This document shows, piece after piece, positions 26,038 to 34,249 of a stretch of DNA of 34,249 nt. The stretch's first letter is position 1, and each line of letters begins with the position of its first letter. The notes beneath the pieces are model-generated. The model was given only the letters and a program-made list of their open reading frames with translations. It was not told where the DNA came from and searched no databases. The stretch is taken from NCBI GenBank assembly GCA_903957365.1, contig CAJBPB010000326.1, positions 1-34,249 on the forward strand. The letters are read 5' to 3'. This DNA comes from an uncultured Bacteroidota bacterium (lineage in GTDB: Bacteria; Bacteroidota; Bacteroidia; Bacteroidales; F082). Both the position numbers and the translations under genes were made by a program.

Positions 26038-26071
26038 TTTGGAGGATATGTGAAAATCTTATGTACATTTG
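26038..26071 (+). promoter_or_regulatory. Promoter of the tRNA genes
   Basis: TTTG (26038-26041), 22 bases, then TACATTTG (26064-26071), 19 bases before the tRNA-Gly 5' end. It follows the mutS stop by about 40 bases. Confidence 0.6.
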
Positions 26072-26090
26072 CAACCTGAAATTTATTTCA

Positions 26091-26165
<75 letters not shown>

Positions 26166-26166
<1 letters not shown>

Positions 26167-26196
26167 AAAAGATCCCGTTGATTCGGGTTTTTTTTT
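26166..26196 (+). terminator. Terminator-like hairpin after tRNA-Gly
   Basis: CCCG (26174-26177) pairs with CGGG (26184-26187) around TTGATT, extended by A/T pairs and followed by nine Ts. It is weak in GC but well placed. Read-through to tRNA-Leu is possible, since no separate promoter is visible there. Confidence 0.6.
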
Positions 26197-26216
26197 CTGA
26201 AAAATAGACCATTGTT

Positions 26217-26304
26217 GCCCGAGTGGTGGAATTGGTAGACACGAAGGACTTAAAATCCTTTGATCATTGCGATCGTGCCGGTTCGAGTCCGGCCTCGGGT
26301 ACCA
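26217..26304 (+). tRNA. tRNA-Leu(UAA)
   Basis: A class II tRNA of 88 bases with the long variable arm of leucine tRNAs. The acceptor GCCCGAG pairs with CTCGGGT, closing with the G1-U72 pair also found in other bacterial tRNA-Leu(UAA). Stem AAGGA/TCCTT holds the anticodon TAA at 26251-26253. CCA is encoded at 26302-26304. Confidence 0.97.
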
Positions 26305-26328
26305 AAAGCAGGAGAAATCCTGCTTTTT
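26304..26328 (+). terminator. Terminator after tRNA-Leu
   Basis: AAAAGCAGGA pairs perfectly with TCCTGCTTTT around a GAAA tetraloop, then Ts. The stem begins on the last base of the tRNA. Confidence 0.9.
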
Positions 26329-26491
26329 ATTTATACGCTATCATGATAAATTTCCGTATTCGATACTGCACCTGAAGATTAGGATAAAGCCCATATTGTA
26401 TTCATTACCAATTTTCACCGACCTGAAGGTTTGGGTTAATAATATGCGATAATTTATACTGTTTTTACTATAGTGTGTGATCCACAGATAA

Positions 26492-27367
26492 TTACTTTAC
26501 TGATTTCACTTTCAACTGAGATATAATTACACCGGTAAGCATCAACGCACAACCAATCAATCCTTTTGAATCCATGCTTTCGTCGAGGATCAGCCAGCCA
26601 CCGATGGCAGCAAAAACGGCTTCTAAACTCAGAATTAAGGCAGAATGATCTGCACGTGCATGCTTTTGCCCAAGCACCTGCAATGTAAATCCAATACCAA
26701 CAGAAATCACTCCGGCATATAAAATTGGCATCATCGCAGCACCTATTGATTCTGTCTGAGGGGTTTCGAGAATGAATGCAAGAATTAAACTTAAGATACC
26801 GGTAAAAAGAAACTGACCAAATGCGAGTAACCGGAAATCATGCATTGGCGAAAGATAAGATAAGATAATGAGGTGCATAGCCCAAAAAACAGCACTTATA
26901 AAAACCAAAATATCACCTGTCTGCATCTGAAAATTACTGTCTATTGATAGCAAATATAGTCCGGTAAAGGCAATCCCGGCGCCAAGCCATATCAGACGGG
27001 AAGATGGTTGTTTTCGAAAAATGCCAAATACAGGCACAAAAATAATATAGAGACTAGTAATGAATCCACCATTTCCGGCTGTTGTGTACATCATCCCTAA
27101 CTGCTGAAATGTTGATGCCACAAATAAGGCTATGCCAGCCATAATACTTGCGAAGAGATAGGGTCTTAAATGAAAACCTGATGGAATAGCAGGACGAAGA
27201 AGCCAAAAAGCTGGAATAAGCACCAAGGCACCCAGTAAAAAACGAATGCCATTGAAAGTCAATGGTCCGACAAATACCATTCCCTGGCGCTGGGCTACAA
27301 AAGCAAAACCCCAGATAAAGGCTGCACCAAGCAAACTGAGATTTGATTTAACCCAATTGTTTTTCAA
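26492..27367 (-). CDS. EamA/DMT-superfamily transporter
   Basis: A 291-residue inner-membrane protein with ten hydrophobic helices in two EamA domains (about 8-138 and 150-285). It shows the typical opening LGAAFIWGFAFVAQRQGM and a second-half ending GGWLILDESMDSKGLIGCALML. The substrate is unknown. Its ATG overlaps the stop of the upstream peptidase gene by four bases, so the two are translated from one message and coupling is likely. A link such as export or uptake of peptide-derived amino acids is plausible but unproven. Confidence 0.93.
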   Translation of the reverse strand: MKNNWVKSNLSLLGAAFIWGFAFVAQRQGMVFVGPLTFNGIRFLLGALVLIPAFWLLRPAIPSGFHLRPYLFASIMAGIALFVASTFQQLGMMYTTAGNGGFITSLYIIFVPVFGIFRKQPSSRLIWLGAGIAFTGLYLLSIDSNFQMQTGDILVFISAVFWAMHLIILSYLSPMHDFRLLAFGQFLFTGILSLILAFILETPQTESIGAAMMPILYAGVISVGIGFTLQVLGQKHARADHSALILSLEAVFAAIGGWLILDESMDSKGLIGCALMLTGVIISQLKVKSVK

Positions 27368-28698
27368 TCTGAAAGACTACTGCTAAGTTTAATTTGAGGA
27401 TTCTTGTAATCAATTATCCAGGATTTGACTAGTTCGATGGCTTCATTCCGTCGTTTTTCATCAAAATTTCTAAGTCGTGTTGCATGAGATCCTTCGGCAA
27501 GCAAATACTTACGTGAATTTGTCTTTTTTCCGACCTGCACAGCAGTTGAAGCCCAGGCATCATAGGCGCCATATACATACAGCATATTGTCACCCTTTTT
27601 ATTTAACCAACGATTTACTTTACGGTTCAGACTATTATCATATTTCACAGCGATTCCCTCAGGTAAGGTGTGGTTAAAATTCGGGTCTTTCACATATAGA
27701 AGCAAATCTTTAAAATCGGTCGTATTATAAGTATAGAATCCCATTTCTGTCAGTGCCTGATAGAAGAACGGCTCAAAATCGGCAATGCTCTGGTCGGCGA
27801 AGAAATCATATCCTGCAGCGGCAACAAATGCATTGAAAACATCCTTTGCTTCACCTCCTGCTTTAGGAAGATCAGCGCATTGGATCGGATACCATTGCCA
27901 ATAAGCAAATCCTAATTCAAGTACGTTGTATTCAAATGCTTTGTCAATCCCCCCAACTTTATCAAATGTCAAATGCCGCGATGCAGTTGAATCACCGAAC
28001 ATTTTTCCGAATATTTCTCTTCGTTCCAACAAATCGCGCTGTATCTCTTTCAGATTTGTTCGGCATTCTTCGGTTGCAACTGTGTCCTGAAATTGAAATA
28101 CCCTTTTATCGGCCACTGAAAAATTTAACGGAGCAACGTAAGGAACGGAAGCCTGCACATCATCCGGATAAAAGTATTTATAGTAAATGGTTGTCTGACC
28201 ACCTTTGCTGATGCCTGTGCTTATCCATGGTCCGGTATAAATTGATTTTAATAACTGATTGACATTATGTAAATCTGCTGTAGCATTTTCAAGGGTCAGA
28301 TACTCCCACTTTTTTGGATCGGGGACACTTTTCCCAAAAAACCGATGTTCAACCACAACCAGATTGGCATCGAGGTAATAGGCCAATTCTTCATCATAAC
28401 GCGGATATTTCGCATATTCAGCGACATAACCTTCCGTTACCATAACTGTCGGCCGGTCAAAACCCCGATGACGGACAAAAACACGCTGTTGAAACTGTTG
28501 CTTTGCTGAATCCTTATGATCGATCGGTTGATTCAGAAAAATCTCGTATGCTTCTGAATACCGTTTGCTTTCAATTTCGATTTTTGAAATATTTACAAAC
28601 CCGAGTGAGCCAAGTCTGGATGTAAGATTTTGAGAATGAAGGCTATGTATCATTCCAAAAACAATACTAAAAACGATAAACCAAGTCGATTTCTTCAT
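27364..28698 (-). CDS. Exported serine peptidase, S37/S28 (prolyl tripeptidyl-type) family
   Basis: An alpha/beta-hydrolase-type exported peptidase; 444 residues from the chosen start. Markers are VMVTEGY, VVVEHRFFGKS, the nucleophile motif GISKGG (serine about residue 164) and a C-terminal GSHATR with the probable catalytic histidine. Relatives release tripeptides or prolyl peptides. A signal peptide (MKKSTWFIVFSIVF, ending SLHSQ) directs it to the periplasm or surface. A longer frame begins with an ATG at 28722, but a TATATTTG -7 element lies at 28720-28727, so that codon would not be transcribed. The ATG at 28698 also gives a normal signal peptide. The downstream EamA gene overlaps by four bases. 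Confidence 0.88.
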   Translation of the reverse strand: MKKSTWFIVFSIVFGMIHSLHSQNLTSRLGSLGFVNISKIEIESKRYSEAYEIFLNQPIDHKDSAKQQFQQRVFVRHRGFDRPTVMVTEGYVAEYAKYPRYDEELAYYLDANLVVVEHRFFGKSVPDPKKWEYLTLENATADLHNVNQLLKSIYTGPWISTGISKGGQTTIYYKYFYPDDVQASVPYVAPLNFSVADKRVFQFQDTVATEECRTNLKEIQRDLLERREIFGKMFGDSTASRHLTFDKVGGIDKAFEYNVLELGFAYWQWYPIQCADLPKAGGEAKDVFNAFVAAAGYDFFADQSIADFEPFFYQALTEMGFYTYNTTDFKDLLLYVKDPNFNHTLPEGIAVKYDNSLNRKVNRWLNKKGDNMLYVYGAYDAWASTAVQVGKKTNSRKYLLAEGSHATRLRNFDEKRRNEAIELVKSWIIDYKNPQIKLSSSLSD

Positions 28699-28719
28699 CA
28701 ATTCAATAGGATTATTTGA

Positions 28720-28751
28720 CAAATATAAAATTGGAAATCAAATATTTACAA
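28720..28751 (-). promoter_or_regulatory. Promoter that decides the start of the S37-type peptidase gene
   Basis: Minus strand TTG (28751-28749), 21 bases, then TATATTTG (28727-28720). Transcription should begin near 28713, downstream of the first in-frame ATG, favouring the start at 28698. Confidence 0.6.
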
Positions 28752-28773
28752 CTAATATACTATGTAAATATTT

Positions 28774-29058
28774 CTATTCGTAAGGATCGGTCATAGGAAT
28801 AACATAAAACTCACCAGTTCGTGGGTCTTTGTAAAATTTACTGTAGCCGTTAATACTTTCTAGGTTGGCATCAACTGTGCCTTTGATAAACACAACATTC
28901 TCAACTTCAACAACACCTTTCACCTGCAAAACTTCTTCTGAAGCAATTTGCAATGGTTTGATCTGAGGAATGATTCCAATCAGTTGTAAAACAATGACCC
29001 AAACACCTACTGCAATAAGAATAAGCATTGATTTTTGAAAACTGTAATATTTTTCCAT
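28774..29058 (-). CDS. 94-residue single-helix membrane protein, unknown
   Basis: A small protein with a short N-terminus, one membrane helix (about 10-31) and a roughly 60-residue soluble tail rich in valine/glutamate strands (VKGVVEVENVVFIKGTVDANLES). The tail ends in an aromatic, acidic segment with KDPRTGEFYVIP. I recognise no family. It lies 44 bases after the cytochrome-b-like gene on the same strand, so the two probably form one transcription unit. A role as accessory subunit to that protein is only a guess. The ORF has sensible codon use and position, so I regard it as real. Confidence 0.65.
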   Translation of the reverse strand: MEKYYSFQKSMLILIAVGVWVIVLQLIGIIPQIKPLQIASEEVLQVKGVVEVENVVFIKGTVDANLESINGYSKFYKDPRTGEFYVIPMTDPYE

Positions 29059-29102
29059 CTTACAATATATTAATCATAAAAAAATCCAATTAAGAAAAAC
29101 GA

Positions 29103-29543
29103 TTATATCCATGCTGTTCCAAAACCTCTGAAAGGCCAGGGAATAGATACCAATATCAGAATAAATGCAATCAAATAATAAGTCAATAATTTCTTTGCTC
29201 CGAAAGGCGTGTTTATCTGTTTCTTGGTCTTTGAATAGCCAATAGTTATGATTATTGCTGCAATAATCATCAGACTGATATGTTCAACAAGATAAAACCG
29301 ATGCACGCTGTTTTTCATCGACTCTGCCGCAAAAATAACCTTCGGGCTTATAAAATACATCGCCAGACCAAGTAATACCTGAATATGTAAAAGAATCATT
29401 GAGATAAGCGCATAAGGCACTAATTGCTTTACATGAGTAGTTCCGCGTGCTGCCCGAAAAAATTTTACCATCGCCAGAATAAGACTCAATAATAAAACCC
29501 ACCTGAGGCCAGAATGACTTTTTAATAGTATTGTATATAACAT
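29103..29543 (-). CDS. Four-helix cytochrome-b-like membrane protein
   Basis: A 146-residue protein from the chosen start, with four membrane helices. Histidines lie near helix ends: HSGLRW at the start of helix 1, HIQVLLGL in helix 2, HRFYLVEHISLMI in helix 3. The pattern fits a heme-b four-helix protein like those annotated cytochrome b in Bacteroidota, though heme binding is inferred. The frame allows a longer start at 29570, but a TACTTTTG -7 element covers 29568-29575, so the ATG at 29543 (MLYTILLKSHSG) is preferred. The partner in electron transfer is unknown. A 94-residue membrane protein follows. Confidence 0.78.
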   Translation of the reverse strand: MLYTILLKSHSGLRWVLLLSLILAMVKFFRAARGTTHVKQLVPYALISMILLHIQVLLGLAMYFISPKVIFAAESMKNSVHRFYLVEHISLMIIAAIIITIGYSKTKKQINTPFGAKKLLTYYLIAFILILVSIPWPFRGFGTAWI

Positions 29544-29567
29544 ATTTTTGTTTTTTAAATTAAGTCT

Positions 29568-29575
29568 CAAAAGTA
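29568..29575 (-). promoter_or_regulatory. -7 element for the cytochrome-b-like gene
   Basis: Minus strand TACTTTTG fits TAnnTTTG and overlaps the first possible ATG of the frame, so it supports the internal start at 29543. No clear -33. Confidence 0.45.
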
Positions 29576-29709
29576 GTTTTTTTTCTGAAACTTCTCCATT
29601 TCAGTATCAAGTTGGGTTGTAAATCAGTTCAAAATATAAAATATATCTACTAACTCCATTGCATGAAATACATACTTTAGTTATACTTATATTAGTCTTT
29701 GTGAACGAT

Positions 29710-30915
29710 TTAAAATCCTAATTTTTTCATAATCTGTTTTGGTACAGCGTCTTTATGCATGAAGATATTGATAGTTTTGTATTTTACATAGGCTTCAGAA
29801 GCAAAGAAATAACCGTGATAAATATGGTCATCAGTTCCCCATGAATTTTTGACTTTATAGTATTTATTTCCCTTTTGATCTGTCGCTTTTCCAACAATCA
29901 GCATGCTGTGGTCATCCGTTGTTTCGTAGTTATCATAAGCCAATTGACGCATTTCAGGTGTAATGTTTTTTTCTTTGACAATTTCTTCGAAACTATAGAT
30001 CGACTTTGTTTTTTCGGCAGCTGTAAGTGCTTCCCACTTTTCCTTTTCAGTTCCGGTTAAATCGGAAAGATTTTCCTCGGGAACGATCGCAACACCATTT
30101 TTCCATGAAAAACCCTTTTCACTGACATCGGCGCCCCATCCAACAGTAAAGCCATCATCGAGCGCATTATCAAGCACTTCAATCATCTCATCCAAAGTTA
30201 GATTATACGTAAATCCCCAATTCCAGTTATCCGGAATTTCCAGCACAAAAGGTTTGTGTAACTCCTTATCCAGGTAAGATCCCAGATCAATATACATTTC
30301 AGGATTAAATCCCGTCGCTTCGGCAAATGTCTTCGGATTGTAAGACTTTCCATCAATAATAAAACCTGCAGGAATCTCGCCAAGATAGGTATCGAGCAAT
30401 GCATCAAATCCTTTACTCCAGACTGGGGTGAGTTTTCGGTTCCCATTTTTCATCACGGCATCCGTATAGGCTTTCAACACCTCATCCATCTCGCCGTGGA
30501 CATGTTTTTCTTCATTAATCACCAATCCCCTGTAAAAATCATCTGGAATTAATCCGTAATTTTTTATTACATACATCACATTATTCAAAACGCCTCCACA
30601 GCCAAGGTTGAGGCTTCCATGCAGTCTGACATACTTTTTAGCTTTGTCGGAATAAGCATACCGAACGATAAACATTTCAGACAAATTGTATGATTTTCCG
30701 GTTTCACGCAGAATTTCAGCTTCAACAAATCCTATTCCTGCGAAGCTCCAGCAGGTGCCTGACCGATACTGATTTGGCACAGCTGTGTGAGGATTTTCCT
30801 TAACAATAGTAAATTCATACGCCTTTTTGTCAATTTTCTTTTCAGTTTCCTGACTATAGATGTTTACAGAAAAAACGAGGCCTAGCAATAAGCCCATGAT
30901 GCTTAACTTTTTCAT
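29710..30915 (-). CDS. Exported papain-like C1 peptidase (PepC/bleomycin hydrolase type)
   Basis: A 401-residue cysteine peptidase with a cleavable signal peptide (MKKLSIMGLLLGLVFSVNIYS). The catalytic residues are C55 in SGTCWSFA, H336 in TDDHSMLIVG and N357 in KNSWG. The sequence resembles aminopeptidase C/bleomycin hydrolase in the region after C55 (FVEAEILRETGK) but is shorter than the usual 440-450 residues. Most PepC enzymes are cytosolic; this one should act in the periplasm or outside. It lies 62 bases after the GH92 gene on the same strand. I see no TAnnTTTG in that gap, so co-transcription with the glycosidases is likely. Confidence 0.92.
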   Translation of the reverse strand: MKKLSIMGLLLGLVFSVNIYSQETEKKIDKKAYEFTIVKENPHTAVPNQYRSGTCWSFAGIGFVEAEILRETGKSYNLSEMFIVRYAYSDKAKKYVRLHGSLNLGCGGVLNNVMYVIKNYGLIPDDFYRGLVINEEKHVHGEMDEVLKAYTDAVMKNGNRKLTPVWSKGFDALLDTYLGEIPAGFIIDGKSYNPKTFAEATGFNPEMYIDLGSYLDKELHKPFVLEIPDNWNWGFTYNLTLDEMIEVLDNALDDGFTVGWGADVSEKGFSWKNGVAIVPEENLSDLTGTEKEKWEALTAAEKTKSIYSFEEIVKEKNITPEMRQLAYDNYETTDDHSMLIVGKATDQKGNKYYKVKNSWGTDDHIYHGYFFASEAYVKYKTINIFMHKDAVPKQIMKKLGF

Positions 30916-30977
30916 AATTTTATTCTATTATAGATGTTTTAAGATGATATCAGTATTTTTTGATTGTTAGATTATTT

Positions 30978-33965
30978 TTATTCAATCACAATCTCATCAG
31001 CGAAAATCCAGGCTGGTTCACCTTTTCCAATATGCCAGTCGGGACAGTTTCCACGATTCATTCCGATTATTTTCACATAACGGGTCAACTTATTGTCCAT
31101 TTTTTTCACGAATCGTTTCACTATGCCTCCATTTTCCTTTTCTGAAATATTGTTGTAAATCTTACCCAGAGATTCAAACTGCTCACCATCGATAGAAATT
31201 TGAAATTCAACATATTGTGGCATAAATATCCATGAATTCTGATCCTGAAGGAACCCTATTTCCACACGCTTAATTATTTGTTGGTTACCCAAATCAATCA
31301 CCGCAATCAGATCATCACCAAAAAACCCCTGCCATGCACCTGTCCGAAAGTCAGCACCACCTTTTAAGTGGTCAATCAGGGCATTGTCACCACCTGCATG
31401 ATATTGCGGATTGTATTCATTTGCCAGAGTAATCGTTCTTCCACCGGCGATCTTAAAAAAATCCGCATACACCGTTTCGCTACCCTTGTCATAAACGAAT
31501 GCCTTGACTTTCAGATTGGTCGTGCGGTCGATCAGGAACGGTTCAACAAATCGTTTTGAAGCCAGCGTGGGTTCTTTACCGTTGGTGGTAACCGTGATAA
31601 CCGCATCCGGATCAATATGCCCCATGCTGATTGTAAGTGCAGAAGTAAAAGTCTTGCCATCTGATTTTACCCATGGAACCGGCACAAGCGATTCCAATCC
31701 AATCTTTTGAATCGGATAATTTGCCATTCCAACACCAAAAGTTTCCGATGGGATTGAACCCATTTCAAAAATCAGTTCGCCACCTTGCTGAATTTCATCC
31801 GCCGTAATGAATGATTTATTACTGGGCTTTCCATTCAAAGTCGCTGATTTGATATAATAATTTTCAGATGTTAAATTTTTTGCTTTTACAACAAATGACT
31901 TTCCGTTCTCAAGTTTAATTTTCACCTCTTCAAACCTTGGCACTCCAATTACATAAATTCCTGATGCCGGAGTAACGGGATAAAATCCCATTGCGCTCAT
32001 GACATACCAGGCCGACATCTGACCGCAATCTTCGTTTCCACTTAACCCATCAGGCTGATCTGAATACATCTCATCCATGATGCGTTTCACCAGTTTCTGG
32101 GTTTTCGCAGGTTTCTGAACATAATTATACAAGTATGCCATATGGTGACTTGGCTCGTTACCATGCGCATATTGACCAATAAGTCCGGTAATATCAGCCT
32201 GCTGCCTTCCACTTAAATCTGAAGGAGCAGTAAATAACTGATCGAGCATGTTTTCGTAAATTGAATCACCGCCCATTAGTCGAATGTGTGTCTGGATATC
32301 GTGTGGCACAAAGAAATTGTATTGCCATGAATTGGCTTCAGTAAGCATGAAATTAACCTGGGTCGGATCGAAAGGTGAAATAAAACCTCCGTTTTGTCTA
32401 CCGCGAAAAAACTTAGTTGAAGGATCATAGAGATTCTTGTAATACTCCGATCTTTTACTAAATATTTTTTTAACAGAATCATTACCAATACTTTCTGCCA
32501 TCTTTGATATACACCAGTCATCATAGGCGTACTCAAGGGTTTTACTCACCGATTCACTTTCTTTGTCGGCTGGAATATACCCTTTTTGTTTATACCACTC
32601 CAATCCAAACTGATCCATTTCAGCGCTTCGGCGCATCGCATTCAAAGCCTTAATTCCATCAAAATCTCTTATTCCGTTTACCCATGCATCGGCGATTACC
32701 GGAACGGCATGGTAACCGATCATGCACCAGGTTTCATTTCCGGCTAATTCCCAGACAGGCAGCAAACCACCTTTGTCAGCAATATCAAGCATGGTGCCCA
32801 CAAACTCCTTAGTGCGTTCACGCTGAATGATTGTAAATAATGGATGTAATGCCCTGAAGGTATCCCAAAGTGAAAAAACAGTGTATCTTCTTTTATTTTT
32901 GTCAATGTGAATATTATTGTCGTGACCACGATAACGCCCGTCAGCATCACTGAAAAGATTTGGAGCTAACATACTGTGGTACAATGCTGTGTAAAAAACA
33001 GTTTTATCCTTTTTACTTTTCCCTTCAACTTCAATTCTGCTCAACTCACGATTCCAGGCATCCTCTGCATTCTTGCGGGTTTTATCAAATTTCCATGCTG
33101 GAATTTCCATCAGAAGATTATTTTTCGCTCCTTCAACATCCACTGCGGAAATCCCCACTTTAACCAGTATCTTTTCATTTGCTTCGGTTTCATAACCAAC
33201 CCAGGCAACAAGATTATTGCCAGACGCATTGTCAAGCTGACTTTTCTCATCACCATCTGCGCGAATTCCAAAAGAGTTGAATGGCTTCGAAAAAACAGCA
33301 TAGAAATAACAATATTGATTGGAAGCCCATCCTTTGGTCTGCCGAAAACCTAAAATGGTTGTGTCATTGAGGATTCTGATTTCTGAATTCAGAATTTGCT
33401 CGGTTGTTACACTTTCAAACAAATCGACAATAATATGTGATTGTTTGCTTTTTGGAAATGTATATCGGTGAAAACCTGCATGTTCAGTCGTTGTGAGCTC
33501 GACATTTATCTGATAATCGGATAATTGCACTGAATAAAAGCCTGGAGACGCTTTTTCATTTTCATGGTTAAAAGCAGAACGATAACCATCGTTTTCACTG
33601 TTTCCGGCATCAAGTTTCCGTTTGCCTGTTGTCGGCATGAAACGGATATCGCCATAATCGCCAACACCCGTACCACTTAAATGAGTATGACTGAAACCAA
33701 GTATCTGATTGTCGGAATAATGATATCCGGAACAGCCATCCCAGGAGTCTTTCCGGGTATCCGGACTTAGTTGAACCATGCCAAAAGGAACCGTAGCACC
33801 GGGAAATGTATGGCCATGACCATCAGTCCCGACGAATGGATTAACATAATCAACCGGAGTAGTGCGCACGCTTTCGCAGGCTGGAAATGAAAAAAATAGA
33901 GAAATAATAAATAAATACAAAAGAACATAACCCGTGTGTTTCGACTTCAAACCTGGCACAATCAT
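30978..33965 (-). CDS. GH92 alpha-mannosidase lipoprotein with C-terminal carbohydrate-binding-type domains
   Basis: A 995-residue exported enzyme of the GH92 family, calcium-dependent exo-alpha-mannosidases that trim mannose from N-glycans or yeast mannan. The start has a hydrophobic helix ending in SFPAC (C30), a plausible lipobox. The catalytic module (about 38-735) shows VNPFVGTDGHGHTFPGA, GFSHTHLSGTG, GNETWCMIGYHA, GNEPSHHMAYLYN and GNEDCGQMSAWYV, all GH92 hallmarks. After it come a chitobiase-C-like segment (around DAVITVTTNGKEP) and an F5/8 type C/CBM32-like beta-sandwich at the end. The last two are not part of minimal GH92 enzymes. It starts 32 bases after the upstream partial hexosaminidase gene, in one probable operon. 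Confidence 0.95.
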   Translation of the reverse strand: MIVPGLKSKHTGYVLLYLFIISLFFSFPACESVRTTPVDYVNPFVGTDGHGHTFPGATVPFGMVQLSPDTRKDSWDGCSGYHYSDNQILGFSHTHLSGTGVGDYGDIRFMPTTGKRKLDAGNSENDGYRSAFNHENEKASPGFYSVQLSDYQINVELTTTEHAGFHRYTFPKSKQSHIIVDLFESVTTEQILNSEIRILNDTTILGFRQTKGWASNQYCYFYAVFSKPFNSFGIRADGDEKSQLDNASGNNLVAWVGYETEANEKILVKVGISAVDVEGAKNNLLMEIPAWKFDKTRKNAEDAWNRELSRIEVEGKSKKDKTVFYTALYHSMLAPNLFSDADGRYRGHDNNIHIDKNKRRYTVFSLWDTFRALHPLFTIIQRERTKEFVGTMLDIADKGGLLPVWELAGNETWCMIGYHAVPVIADAWVNGIRDFDGIKALNAMRRSAEMDQFGLEWYKQKGYIPADKESESVSKTLEYAYDDWCISKMAESIGNDSVKKIFSKRSEYYKNLYDPSTKFFRGRQNGGFISPFDPTQVNFMLTEANSWQYNFFVPHDIQTHIRLMGGDSIYENMLDQLFTAPSDLSGRQQADITGLIGQYAHGNEPSHHMAYLYNYVQKPAKTQKLVKRIMDEMYSDQPDGLSGNEDCGQMSAWYVMSAMGFYPVTPASGIYVIGVPRFEEVKIKLENGKSFVVKAKNLTSENYYIKSATLNGKPSNKSFITADEIQQGGELIFEMGSIPSETFGVGMANYPIQKIGLESLVPVPWVKSDGKTFTSALTISMGHIDPDAVITVTTNGKEPTLASKRFVEPFLIDRTTNLKVKAFVYDKGSETVYADFFKIAGGRTITLANEYNPQYHAGGDNALIDHLKGGADFRTGAWQGFFGDDLIAVIDLGNQQIIKRVEIGFLQDQNSWIFMPQYVEFQISIDGEQFESLGKIYNNISEKENGGIVKRFVKKMDNKLTRYVKIIGMNRGNCPDWHIGKGEPAWIFADEIVIE

Positions 33966-33997
33966 ATCATATACAATTTTAAATCGTTCAATATCAT

Positions 33998-34249
33998 TTA
34001 CTTATATTTTTTTGTAATAACCTTACCTGTTTGTTTTCCATCGACAAAAACGGCAGCATGAATCGTATTTATTTCTTCAACTGCAAGAGGTTTCAACCAT
34101 TTTCTTGAACTGGTCGCAGGCAGACTGTCGTTGGTAGTGTAATGGATGGAAGCATCCGGAATCTCGGTTTCGATATTCAGCATTTTTATTTTGTTTTCAT
34201 CTGTCTTTACTCTGAAATACAAATTATTGACCGATTCGCTGTAATTCAA
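33998..34249 (-). CDS. C-terminal end of a probable GH20 beta-N-acetylhexosaminidase (partial)
   Basis: Only the last 83 residues are in the window; the frame runs off the right edge, so no start is visible. The visible part contains IHYTTNDSLPATSSRKW and HAAVFVDGKQTGKV, which match the Fn3-like chitobiase/hexosaminidase C-terminal domain (CHB_HEX_C) of Bacteroidota GH20 enzymes. It stops 32 bases before the GH92 start. Beta-hexosaminidase plus alpha-mannosidase suits N-glycan breakdown. The same domain occurs on other glycosidases, so GH20 is an inference from the tail and the neighbour. Confidence 0.65.
   Translation of the reverse strand: MNYSESVNNLYFRVKTDENKIKMLNIETEIPDASIHYTTNDSLPATSSRKWLKPLAVEEINTIHAAVFVDGKQTGKVITKKYK

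Noticed and set aside
26217-26304. Unusual G1-U72 pair in tRNA-Leu as an anomaly
   Set aside because: The same closing pair occurs in other bacterial tRNA-Leu(UAA), so it is normal.
26267-26452. 61-codon frame overlapping tRNA-Leu
   Set aside because: It begins inside the tRNA and runs through the terminator; the tRNA explains the sequence.
32976-33353. 125-codon frame opposite the GH92 gene
   Set aside because: It is inside a clear GH92 catalytic module on the other strand, with no promoter and low-complexity translation.

Overview
The window looks like ordinary chromosomal DNA of a Bacteroidota member, most likely an anaerobic or fermentative Bacteroidales/Marinilabiliales-type organism. 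The evidence is a secreted protein with a type IX secretion C-terminal domain, exported glycan-degrading enzymes (GH92 and the end of a probable GH20), a single-chain pyruvate:ferredoxin oxidoreductase, a Rex redox repressor next to a NuoE/HydC-type subunit, and repeated TAnnTTTG (or TAnnTTCG) -7 elements close to starts, with few Shine-Dalgarno sequences. I cannot name the genus.

Layout. 1-1391 (minus): rex, a NuoE-like [2Fe-2S] subunit and an unrecognised partial gene, probably the head of an NADH-linked hydrogenase or oxidoreductase operon that continues off the left edge. 1721-7277 (plus): a ModE-type DNA-binding protein, a large Asp-box (BNR/sortilin-like) type IX cargo, a YjgR/DUF853 ATPase and an EamA transporter. 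7290-7934: three kinds of short repeat and a small membrane protein. 7935-10975 (minus): a double-VOC protein, an SDR oxidoreductase, and a dihydroorotate-dehydrogenase-like flavoprotein. The last is divergent from nifJ (11206-14739, plus). 14809-15606 is an e(P4)-type acid phosphatase lipoprotein, followed by a terminator and a 159-bp imperfect palindrome that resembles a miniature transposable element. 15867-17645 is sppA (minus).

17935-19895 (plus): a glucosaminidase, folK and a deoxynucleoside kinase. 20081-22537 (minus): an outer-membrane barrel/OmpA/TPR protein. 22741-23271 (minus) is a TrmH-family RNA methyltransferase, divergent from mutS (23394-25997, plus). tRNA-Gly(GCC) and tRNA-Leu(UAA) follow. 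26492-34249 (minus): an EamA transporter overlapping an S37/S28-like exported peptidase, a 94-residue membrane protein, a four-helix cytochrome-b-like protein, an exported C1 (PepC-like) peptidase, a GH92 mannosidase lipoprotein and the C-terminus of a probable GH20 hexosaminidase. The right end fits extracellular glycoprotein breakdown.

No defence island, prophage, CRISPR array, integrase or intact insertion sequence is visible, and I found no convincing new multi-gene system. The observations most worth following are the 159-bp palindrome, the clustered short repeats around 7290-7416, the divergent nifJ/flavoprotein pair, the partial gene with no ATG at the left edge, and several starts that promoter positions appear to decide.
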